Part shown: positions 48,763 to 56,170 of the stretch, one piece after another
How positions within the stretch are numbered: the stretch's first letter is position 1
Layout: each line of letters begins with the position of its first letter
Assembly (NCBI GenBank): GCA_963575745.1
Contig: CAUYUJ010000357.1
Span: 50,895-114,894 of the forward strand
Origin: Prorocentrum cordatum
Lineage: Eukaryota; Sar; Dinophyceae; Prorocentrales; Prorocentraceae
Direction: 5' to 3'
DNA length: 64,000 nt
Notes under the pieces: model-generated
The model's input: the letters and a program-made list of their open reading frames with translations, nothing else
Databases searched by the model: none
What the model was told of the DNA's origin: nothing
Position numbers and translations under genes: made by a program

Positions 48763-48942
48763 GGAGGGAAACAAAACCACACAGACACAGTCCATCGTCG
48801 ATCCCCAGGAAAGCATAGAAAAATATGGGAAGCGGGGGGGAAGACATCATCCCTGAAAATATGGGAGCGTGTGGGGTATCCTGTGATTTGTGTCTGTGTA
48901 TTTGATCGCTTCGCTCGTTCTGCCTGCCCTGGAGCCCTCTTG
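48763..48942. mobile_element. Family E element, copy E6 (diverged)
   Basis: GGGAAACAAAACCACACAGA, CACAGTCCATCGTCGATCCC, AAAATATGGGAAGCGGGG, then TTTGTGTCTGTGTATTTGAT and CTGCCCTGGAGCCC. A GGGGGCCTCTT array follows directly. Confidence 0.75.
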
Positions 48943-49180
48943 AGGGCCTCTTGGGGACCTCGTGGGAGTCTCTTGGGGCTCCTTGGCTGCGTCTTGGGGG
49001 CCCCCAGGGCCTCTTGGGGGGCTTTTGGGGGCCTCCTGGGGCGGGAGGGGGGGTAGTCGATTGCGGCTCCCCTCTCGGAGGCCACGATCCTCGTGATGGG
49101 GTGTCGAAAAATGGCCCTCCCCTGGAGTGCTCTTGTGGCTTCTCCCAGGACCTTGCTGGGGTACTTTTCGTCCGGGGCCC
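48943..49180. repeat. U-type fragment with GGGGGCCTCTT units
   Basis: GAGGGCCTCTTGGGGACCTC to GGGGGCCTCCTGGGG, then CGGAGGCCACGATCCTCGTG and ATGGGGTGTCGAAAAATGGC as in 24850-24890. Confidence 0.8.
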
Positions 49181-49254
49181 CCCAGGGGCCGCTCCGCGCG
49201 CGCGAACTAGAAATATTGTTAACCAGTTACTGGAGATCTTAGCACGCCTCTGGC

Positions 49255-49842
49255 CCGTTGGGCCGGCAAATTTGTGTGTCCTGGGGCCCCTTCATGATTG
49301 AGGAGTGATAAGTTTGTCCCAACCATCTTGTGGTGTTGGATCTTCGTCTTGAAGAGACAGCGCCCCGCGTCACTCCTCCCGCTGCCCCCTCCCCCCTCAT
49401 CTCCCATCCGCACCCCTCCTCCCGTCCCTGCCTCTGTTCTCCGCATGTCCATCTCGGCACACCCCTCACACGTTGCGTGGCCCCATAGAGAGCTCCACCG
49501 AAGGCCCCAGTGGCCGCGTCCGCATGCGATCACCCGCCCATTTCGGCACCCCTCTCACACGGTTCGTGGCCCCATAGGGAGCTCCACCGAAGGCTCCAGT
49601 GGGAGGGTTCGCATGGCACCACCGCACCCAATTCGGTACAACCCCTCACACGTCTCGTGGCACCAGAGGATGCTCCACCGAATGCTCCAGTGGGAGGGTT
49701 CGCATGGCACCACCGCGTCCAATGCGGCACGCCCCTCACACGGTTCGTGGCCCTATAGGGAGCTCCACCGAAAGCGGTACCCACAATGCGGCATTCGCAG
49801 CTGCATAGGGTTGGGTCTTTCGTCAGGCTAATGTTTGCACCA
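49255..49842 (+). mobile_element. Satellite element 2: head, ~90-bp array, tail
   Basis: Head (49300-49366): GATAAGTTTGTCCCAACCAT, CTTGTGGTGTTGGATCTTCG and a CTTGAAGAGACAGCG block shared with 56171-56226. Core (49440-49775): four monomers of ~90 bp around TTCGTGGCCCCATAGGGAG. Tail (49776-49842): CAGCTGCATAGGGTTGGGTC, TTTCGTCAGGCTAATG. Head and tail are partly inverted (CCCAACCAT against AGGGTTGGG). A family E right-end fragment precedes it. Confidence 0.8.
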
Positions 49843-49929
49843 TTGATGATGTCAGCACAAATCCCTTCCCCGCTCTCCTCTCATCCTTCCCGTTCCCCCC
49901 CTTCCCCTGACTCCCTTCTTCGGGGGACG

Positions 49930-50044
49930 TCAACAGTCCACCTCACCCGTTCTGGCGGCGCCCGTCCTGGGCACCATTGCCAGGATCGGCGAGGTGGATG
50001 ACGCCCAGTTGCACGTACGAGTGAACCTTCGCCAGAGTGATTGA
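49930..50044 (+). CDS. Candidate terminal exon, product unknown
   Basis: The frame reads STSPVLAAPVLGTIARIGEV then DDAQLHVRVNLRQSD and stops at TGA 50042-50044, exactly where a GGA tract begins. Codons are G/C-ending (GTT CTG GCG GCG CCC GTC CTG GGC ACC ATT GCC AGG ATC GGC GAG GTG). It predicts alternating strand and turn. No start or domain visible. Confidence 0.28.
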
Positions 50045-50170
50045 GGAGGAGGCGGAGGAGGCGGAGGAGGCGGAGGAGGAGAAGGAGGAGGAGGAGGAGG
50101 AGTAGGAGGAGGAGGAGGAGGCGGAGGAGGAGGAGGAGGAGCAGCAGGAGGAGGAGGAGGAGGATTGAGT
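50045..50170. repeat. GGA/GGAGGC tract
   Basis: (GGAGGAGGC)n passing into (GGA)n, followed 110 bp later by a long (CTC)n tract. Together they form a large potential hairpin. Confidence 0.95.
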
Positions 50171-50294
50171 GCTGGCCTAAAAAAGAGGCAGGGGATGTTT
50201 GCTCTCGGGAGTGCGCTCGGCACCGCGTCGGCGCTCGCAGCGTCGGGTCGCGCGCGCACCTGAGCGCATCTGCATGGGGCCCCCCTGCCGTCAT

Positions 50295-50568
50295 CGACCC
50301 TCCTCCTCCTCCTCCTACCTCCTCCTCCCCCTACTCCTCCTCCTCCTCCTCCTCCGCCTCCGCCTCCCTCCTCCTCCTCCTCCTCCTCCTCCTCCTCCTC
50401 CTCCTCCCTTTCCTCCTCCTCCTCCCTCCTCCTCCCTTTCCTCCTCCCTTCCTCCTCCTCCCTCCCTCCTCCTCCCCTCCTCCCCCTCCTCCTCCTCCTC
50501 CTCCTCCTCCTCCTCCTCCTCCTCCTCCTCCTCCCCCTCCTCCTCCTCCTCCTCCTTCTCCTCCTCGT
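50295..50568. repeat. CTC trinucleotide tract
   Basis: About 275 bp of (CTC)n with CCTTTCC interruptions. Confidence 0.95.
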
Positions 50569-50717
50569 TGCGCATTGCACAGCGCGCGTTGGTTTCCCGA
50601 GTGGGGGCGTGCTTCTGCCTCCCCGGGACCAACCCCGAGTCAGCCGACGCACGTTATTTCGACAAGTTGGGTAGCGCTCGTGCCCTCCACCCCCTCCTGT
50701 CGATTTGGTTGGTATTG

Positions 50718-51438
50718 TTAAGTCGGGCCTGTCCCTCTACAGGAGGAATTACCCCAGTGCGATCCTACCTAGAAGTTGGAGCCCCTAGGAAAGCAGCATT
50801 AGTTGCTATGCTATGATATACCATGCTATGCTGCGCTATGCTAAGCTATGCTACGTTAGGCTGCGCTATGCTATGCTAAGCTATGCTATATCATGATATG
50901 ATATGCTAAGACATGCTATGCTATGTTATGGTATGCTAGGCTGCGCTATGCTATGATATGATATGATATGATATGATATGCTGCGCTATGCTATGCTATG
51001 ACATGACATGCTATGCTGCGCTATGCGATGCTACGCTATGCGATGCTATGCTGGTTTCTGCTATGCTAAAGCTCAGCGAAGCTAAGATGAAGGTAAGCTA
51101 AGCTAAGATAAACCTGAGCTAAGATGAAGCTAAGCTGAGCTAAGATGAAATAAACTAAGCTAATATGAGATAAGCAACGCTAAGCTAAGGGGACGTAACT
51201 GGGGGAACCGCGGGGCGGATATTGGGGGAACCGCCCGGGGCGCTTTCCACTGCCCTGCCCTTTAAGCCCAGAGAGTAAGAACCCTTCTAGGCAGAGCCTA
51301 GGTAGAGAATGTTCAAACATAGTCAACAAATAGACAGGGGACGATTTGTTGGATTATTGTTGGGTATGTCTTGGGTACTGTTGGGGGTATTTTATGTTTC
51401 GTCCAAAATCCGCCTGTAGGGGGGCATGCCCGACCTAA
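50718..51438. mobile_element. Family A MITE, copy A10, split by GCTAT-repeat insert
   Basis: Left end TTAAGTCGGGCCTGTCCCTC, CAGGAGGAATT (50718-50750). Right part GTTCAAACATAGTCAACAAA, TAGACAGGGGACGATTTGTT to GGGGGGCATGCCCGACCTAA (51311-51438). The 560-bp insert begins ACCCCAGTGCGATCCTACCT and ends CTAGGTAGAGAAT; CTACCTAG at both its ends is a short inverted repeat. Confidence 0.82.
50797..51060. repeat. GCTAT pentanucleotide microsatellite
   Basis: (GCTAT)n with GCTGC, GATAT and GCTAA variants, then a second block (51060-51190) of GCTAAGCTAAGATGAA units. Confidence 0.95.
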
Positions 51439-51443
51439 TACTA

Positions 51444-52114
51444 TTGCTTTTGAACTTATTTGCGCCCGTGGGGGGCCCAGGGTGGGCCCAGAAATTGCAA
51501 CGACGCTGGACCTGGTCAGACGTTATCGCGATGCGGCCCAGCAGTGCCAGGCCTTGTCGCTGTGGCTCTCGACTCCCTCTGGCGCCCGAACTGGCGGAGG
51601 TCCGCAGCTGCCCGCTAGTGTTGAGTTTTTTTCGAGGCGCGACCCCCCGATCGTTTATGCGACGCCACAGCAGCGGCCTGTGCGAATGCGTCAGGTCCCC
51701 ACCGGCCCCCTGAAGCCGGGCACCAAAGGTCATATTTGCGTGGGCTCATTCTTGCGATTAGGCGAAGTACGTGCCGTCCCTCGACTCATCTTCCATTGCC
51801 CATCTCCGCTGCTCTCTAAGCCCCCCGTCCCCCATAACCTCCTGGCGGGTGGCCAGAGGTGCCGAGGGGTCAGCGCCGAGTGCGGGCAGCCATCCATCCG
51901 CCAACTGCGCCCTGGAGGACGCCAGCCTGCTCGGAAACCCCCAAGAGGCGTCACGCCCGGGAGTGAGGGGGGGGAGGAGGAGCAGCAGCAGGAGAGTGAT
52001 GCCGAGTGCGGGCAGCCATGCAACCTGGACCGCTGCCCCACCTGGTCAGAACCCCCCCCCAAGAGGCTGCAAGCTCATGGTGGGCGGAGCAGCATGGGCG
52101 TCGAACGTAGATGA
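51444..52114 (+). CDS. Candidate exon, ~220 residues, product unknown
   Basis: From the edge of MITE A10 the frame reads FELICARGGPRVGPEIATTL, DLVRRYRDAAQQCQALSLWL, then SVEFFSRRDPPIVYATPQQR and GTKGHICVGSFLRLGEVRAV. The later part has two copies of an AECGQP motif (at about 51880 and 52000) separated by a Glu/Gln run. It stops at TGA 52112-52114. Residue use is balanced with G/C-ending codons in the first half. The only upstream ATG lies in the MITE, so the true 5' end is missing or intronic. No family recognised; it opens the most gene-like interval of the window. Confidence 0.35.
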
Positions 52115-52351
52115 ACGGAAGTCGGCGTCGCCGCGGTACGTGCGATAGCCAAGACCGAGGCGAGCGCCACAATAGGGGTAGGAGCAAGAGGAGCGGCGAG
52201 TTCGGGGTACCGACCCATACAGTGCACAATTTCTGGATTTCTTGGGTCGAGTCGCCAGCAGTGACATGTGATCGGCGTCGCCCTGACAGACTTCTACTAC
52301 ATGTGCGTGGCCCCCCCCAGGGGCGACGCGGGCACCAAGAAATCTTAAGGT

Positions 52352-52561
52352 ATGCGCGTCGTGGCGGGCGCTGCCTTGCCACACCCCGCGGGAAGCGATC
52401 TACTACAAGATGGGTATACTATTATGTTCGGGACGGACGCGCGCCTCCAAGGAGGACCTATGGCACTGGTATGTCTTTGCGCCTCCCGTGTGAGCTCCTC
52501 TTTACCCGAAGAGGTTCGCTCTCGCCCCGCAGACCAACAAAAAAGTGTGAGCCCACGCTGA
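52352..52561 (+). CDS. Candidate ORF, 69 residues, product unknown
   Basis: ATG 52352 to TGA. The product begins MRVVAGAALPHPAGSDLLQD and contains FGTDARLQGGPMALVCLCAS and SSLPEEVRSRPADQQ. Balanced residues and G/C-ending codons; the overlapping minus-strand frame (52345-52596) is less convincing. It may be an exon of the same locus as 51444-52114. Confidence 0.27.
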   Translation: MRVVAGAALPHPAGSDLLQDGYTIMFGTDARLQGGPMALVCLCASRVSSSLPEEVRSRPADQQKSVSPR

Positions 52562-52604
52562 GCGCGCCTCGACTGGGCGAGCTTCGATTCGGGCACGCGC
52601 CGAC

Positions 52605-53018
52605 ATGGAGGGTGGACTCGTGGAGCCGGCGCGTGGGCGCCGGGCCCGCCGGTCGGGGAAGGCGCAGGAGGAGGAGGAGGCGGAGGAGGAGGAGGAGGAG
52701 GAGGAGGAGGAGGAGGAGGAGGAGGAGGAGGGGGAAGAGGAGGAGGAGGAGGAGGAGGAGGATGAGGAGGAGGAGGAGGAGGAGGAGGAGGAACCCCGAC
52801 GCGTGAGAGGGCCAGGTGCCGCCCGGTTCCGGCGACGGAGCGCGCCGCTTCCGCAGGGGCACGGGGCCCCGTCGCCAGTGGCAGCCGGTGGAAGAGCCGA
52901 GGTGTCCACGGGATTTTGTCGTCGGCAGGCGGCGTTTGGGAGCTCGGTTTGTGCTCGTTGTGGTGCCGATCGGCGCGGGCCCTCGCACCCCCTCAGAGTC
53001 CCGAATCATCAGGGGTAA
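52605..53018 (+). CDS. Candidate acidic-tract protein, 137 residues
   Basis: ATG 52605, MEGGLVEPARGRRARRSGKA, then about 40 residues of poly-Glu encoded by a GAG tract. A C-terminal part follows with EVSTGFCRRQAAFGSSVCAR and a CARCG motif, ending near 53018 inside a palindromic array. The Glu run comes from a microsatellite, so the frame across it is fragile. The unique ends have G/C-ending codons. A frame one base off in the last part (EEPRCPRDFVVGRRRLGARF) is equally open. Product unknown. Confidence 0.25.
   Translation: MEGGLVEPARGRRARRSGKAQEEEEAEEEEEEEEEEEEEEEEGEEEEEEEEEDEEEEEEEEEEPRRVRGPGAARFRRRSAPLPQGHGAPSPVAAGGRAEVSTGFCRRQAAFGSSVCARCGADRRGPSHPLRVPNHQG
52668..52792. repeat. GGA trinucleotide tract
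   Basis: (GAG)n with few interruptions, inside the candidate acidic-tract frame. Confidence 0.95.
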
Positions 53019-53222
53019 CTCGGGTCAGGGATAACTCGGGTTCGTTTTTCGGGAATCCAAACCCGAGTTACCCCGGACCCGAGTTACCCCGGATAACTCG
53101 GGCGTCCAGAACCCCGAATCATCAGGGGTAACCCGGGTCAGGGCTAACTCGGGTTCCTTTTTCGGGAATCCAAACCCGAGTTACCCCGGACCCGAGTTAC
53201 CCCGGATAACTCGGGCGCCCAA
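53001..53222. repeat. Two 112-bp units of TAACTCGGG/CCCGAGTTA palindromes
   Basis: CCGAATCATCAGGGGTAACT starts at 53001 and 53113. Each unit has two TAACTCGGG, then TTTTTCGGGAATCCAAA, two CCCGAGTTACCCCGG and one more TAACTCGGG. Each unit is itself a hairpin. Confidence 0.95.
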
Positions 53223-53294
53223 CGTCTCCCCCCCCCCTATGGGGAAGGTCTCGGATGTTTGTGACGCCTGTTTCCAGCAGGTGGAGTCTCCCCC

Positions 53295-53534
53295 GTGATG
53301 GTCGCACAAAGCAGAGGTCCAGAGCCAGACCCCCCCCCCCTTCCGCCCAATGTCGAAACGCCGAGAACAAGAATCACCAAACGGCGCTTTGACGAATCGG
53401 GCAATCCACCAGGCCGGGATGCAATATGTCCAACTCGACGCCGAAGCTCAGCCATCTCGTCTCTCAAAGTTTATCGACAGCCTCAAACCATGCATATGTT
53501 TATCTCGCGTGTGATCTGGACATCCCGTCGCTGA
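53295..53534 (+). CDS. Candidate ORF, 79 residues, product unknown
   Basis: ATG 53295 (or 53298) to TAG-type stop at 53532-53534. The product begins MMVAQSRGPEPDPPPLPPNV and contains ITKRRFDESGNPPGRDAICP. Two other frames are open across 53420-53500 (one reads MQYVQLDAEAQPSRLSKFID), so a frameshift in an older gene is possible. No family recognised. Confidence 0.22.
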   Translation: MMVAQSRGPEPDPPPLPPNVETPRTRITKRRFDESGNPPGRDAICPTRRRSSAISSLKVYRQPQTMHMFISRVIWTSRR

Positions 53535-53571
53535 TCCATACGTGCGTCCCGATGCACCTCCTGGGAGGTCG

Positions 53572-53778
53572 AGTCTTCACCTTGCCCTGGTCCGAAACCC
53601 GATTCGATCTGGCCTTTCATCCTACTGAATCCGGCTCAATCCCGCTCACTCCGGCTCAATCCCGCTCAATCCCGTTCAGTCCGCGGCCTCATTTGCCGCA
53701 GCAGCCCCCCGATTGGGCTTAATCCTTCCGAATCCTTCCGACGAAGACCTCACAGCAGTTGCCTCCTTACTCGCGTTT
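53572..53778. repeat. Dispersed repeat pair M, copy M2
   Basis: CACCTTGCCCTGGTCCGAAA, four CGGCTCAATCCCGCTCA motifs, CAGCCCCCCGATTGGGCTTA and TTCCGACGAAGACCT follow M1 in order. Confidence 0.85.
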
Positions 53779-53993
53779 CCTCGACTGATGCAACAGCCCG
53801 CGAAGCGATGACCAGACGGACCGCTTGCCCGGGCAGGCACGGCCCGTGGCTTTGCGCATGCGCTGCGGCACTGCCCTATCCTTGCTGGCACGCTCCAAGA
53901 GGGACGGTCTGCCCACGACAGGCGCCGGCAGGTCAATGACCCTCCCCGTGGTTCTTCCTCCCTCTCCCCTTCCTCTCCCCAGTGCAGCCCCCT

Positions 53994-54180
53994 CTCGGTG
54001 GCGAGCGGGGGGGGGGAACCGAGAAGGAGAAGGCCCTCTGAGAAGGCGGCGGGGCTTCGCCCAAGCCGTTGCGCCCTCTGAGAAGTCTCCCGTGCTCTCG
54101 CGGAAAAGTTCAGAGAAAGTCTCAGAAGGCCGGGGGGGGGTGCGAGCCTTCCGAGAGGGCGCCGCCGACTCTCCAGCGCA
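53994..54180. mobile_element. Family F foldback, copy F4
   Basis: TCGGTGGCGAGCGGGGGGGG, GAGAAGGAGAAGGCCCTCTG at the left; GAGCCTTCCGAGAGGGCGCC at the right. The interior GAGAAGTCTCCCGTGCTCTC matches F1 and F3. The outer right arm is diverged. Confidence 0.75.
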
Positions 54181-54602
54181 CCCTCCTCTCCCTCCCGTGC
54201 CGCGCTGGGTGGGCCCCCAGAAAGTCCGCCAATAGCGGGGGGGCGAGGGCCAATCCGCTCGAAATTGGTCCTTGCCGGCTCTGACTGCAACAGGATGTCT
54301 GATGTCCTCGAAGCAGTAAAGAAGGAAAACACTATAGTTGAAAGAAGGCGCCGACAAGCGCATATTTGTTGAGGATGCAGAACATGCAATCACTTGTTGT
54401 CGCTGATGCACAAGAAATTGGTCCTTGGACCCCCTCCCTGTCGAAGCTGAGAAGTGTTTCGCGCCGCGCACAGCCGTGGTGTGACGAGGGGGCCCCGTTC
54501 CCCCCCCCCCTCTGCTGGCCGGCACCGCTGCCGGGCCACCTCGGCCCCCTCGGCCGGCTCCCGCCCTCAGCGGCACTCGATTGGCTTCTTAGAAACTAGT
54601 CG

Positions 54603-54840
54603 GGTGCCTCTGATTTGGACGCCCGAAATGGGTACCGAAAGAAGGGGTACAATGCCCAACGACAAATGTTGTCCCAAACCAGCAGCGGCCGCTGTTTGGC
54701 AGGCGGCCTTCTGCCTCGAGTGGACACAGGGCCGCGGCGGCGCGGACAGCGAGTTCCTGTTCAGAAGGAGCAGGCACTGTTTTCTGGGCATTGCACCCAT
54801 TCTTTCCGTACCCATGTCGGGCGTCCAGATCTGAGGGAGC
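54603..54840. mobile_element. Foldback R1 with ~65-bp arms
   Basis: CTGATTTGGACGCCCGAAAT, GGGTACCGAAAGAAGGGGTA, CAATGCCCAACGACAAATG on the left mirror GGGCATTGCACCCATTCTTT, CCGTACCCATGTCGGGCGTC, CAGATCTGAG on the right. Near-identical short frames on opposite strands are caused by this symmetry. Confidence 0.9.
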
Positions 54841-54918
54841 GTCCCCGTGATGGCCGCCACGCTTCGCCAGGGCTGCGCCCCTCCGCGCCCGTGTCTCGTG
54901 CGCCCTCGGCTCCAGCCT

Positions 54919-55140
54919 CTGCAGAAGCGAGAGCGCTACAAGCGTAAACGTTTGGCGCTCCGCGCGGATCTCTTGGATCCGAGCTGCCCTCCCTCCCCTC
55001 CCTCCCCTCCCTCCCCTCCCTCCCCTCCCTCCCCTCGCCGCCCCCTGGCGCGCGCTCTGCGCGCCTGGGAGAGCGGCCCAGCGCAGATCCAAGAAGTCTG
55101 CGCGGGGCGCCAAAAGTTTCTGCTCATGCAGTCCAGAACC
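54919..55140. mobile_element. Family C foldback, copy C6 with CCCTCCCT core
   Basis: CGCTACAAGCGTAAACGTTT, GGCGCTCCGCGCGGATCTCT on the left; AAGTCTGCGCGGGGCGCCAA, AAGTTTCTGCTCATGCAG on the right. The usual centre is replaced by a (CCCTCCCTCC)n tract at 54985-55037. Confidence 0.85.
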
Positions 55141-55363
55141 TTAGTAAGGACGCGCGACTCTGCTCAGGGTACCCTTGCCTCCCTGCTCTTCCCCGCTCTT
55201 GCGTCCTTGAGGTGTTCGTCGCCCGCCGCCCCAAAAATCCCAACTTCGGCTTCCAAGGGTCTTGCGTCCTTACCGCGCGTCCTTATTCGGGTTTTTGACT
55301 GTAGCGTTTTTTCTCCTTCTAAATTTGGGGCACCCGTGCGGTGCATGCAGGGCGGGGCTAGGA

Positions 55364-55526
55364 CGAGGAGAAGTCCGTTCCAGAGCGTTCCTGAACACTC
55401 GGAGCGTTCCGGAACGCTCTGAGAAGGCCGCGGCGCCTGATACATGCTCCAGAGCAGCCAGATCTCAGATATTCTCGATTCATACTGACCCGATGTTATC
55501 CTCGTACTGGCCTCGTCTTAGCATGA
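55364..55526. mobile_element. Foldback L2
   Basis: GCTAGGACGAGGAGAAGTCC on the left and ACTGGCCTCGTCTTAGC on the right. The nested GGAGCGTTCCGGAACGCTCT and GCCGCGGCGCCTGATACATG match L1. Confidence 0.75.
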
Positions 55527-55659
55527 TGCAGACCGTGTCCGCGTCTGCGTGTCCTCATCCGTCACCTCCAACGCTTCTCCCCGAGAGTCTAGCACGACAC
55601 CTACGCTTGCGGAAGAGTGCAACCAGACCTTTCGGAGACCGACGCCATATTCGGGGGGG

Positions 55660-55755
55660 GAGGATGGGGAGGAGGGGGGGAGGAGGGGGGGGAGGGGGAG
55701 GAGGGGAGGGGGAGGGGGGGGGAGGAGGCGGAGGAGGGGGGGTGGGGGGGGGCAA
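55660..55755. repeat. GGGGA/GGAGG purine tract
   Basis: An imperfect G-rich tract with GGAGGAGGGGG units. Confidence 0.9.
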
Positions 55756-55937
55756 TACACGCATCCAGGGTCTCCCATCGGCCATGCCTTCGACGAGGCT
55801 CGGGGGCGAATACGTGCAACGCCCGCCCCTGGTCATCTGCCCCTCATCGTCCGCCCCGATATATTGTGGGCTCCTGCCTGGCGGTCGACGGCGCCCCTCG
55901 CTCTCGCGCTCCCGAGGGTGGCCCCCAGGCCTGTCCA

Positions 55938-56140
55938 GAGTCAGGCGATCGCAAACATGGATCAAGGGGGCGTGGATTAGCGACGGGTCCCGTTTCTATG
56001 GGAAATCGCGGACTTCCGTCGCCGAACGAGGCGGCACCAGCCGCATTGGGGGGAGGCCACTTCCACCGATCCGTGGACTCGGTGACCGCCCGCCAAATCC
56101 GTGGATCGCTAATCCATGTTTGCGCGCCCCCGACAGAGGT
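55938..56140. mobile_element. Foldback S
   Basis: GCGATCGCAAACATGGATC and GTGGATTAGCGACGG on the left pair with GGATCGCTAATCCATGTTTG and CGCGCCCCCGAC on the right. One copy seen. It ends 30 bp before the head of satellite element 3. Confidence 0.6.
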
Positions 56141-56170
56141 GCGTTCGGACCACAATTCCTGGGGAGCCGT

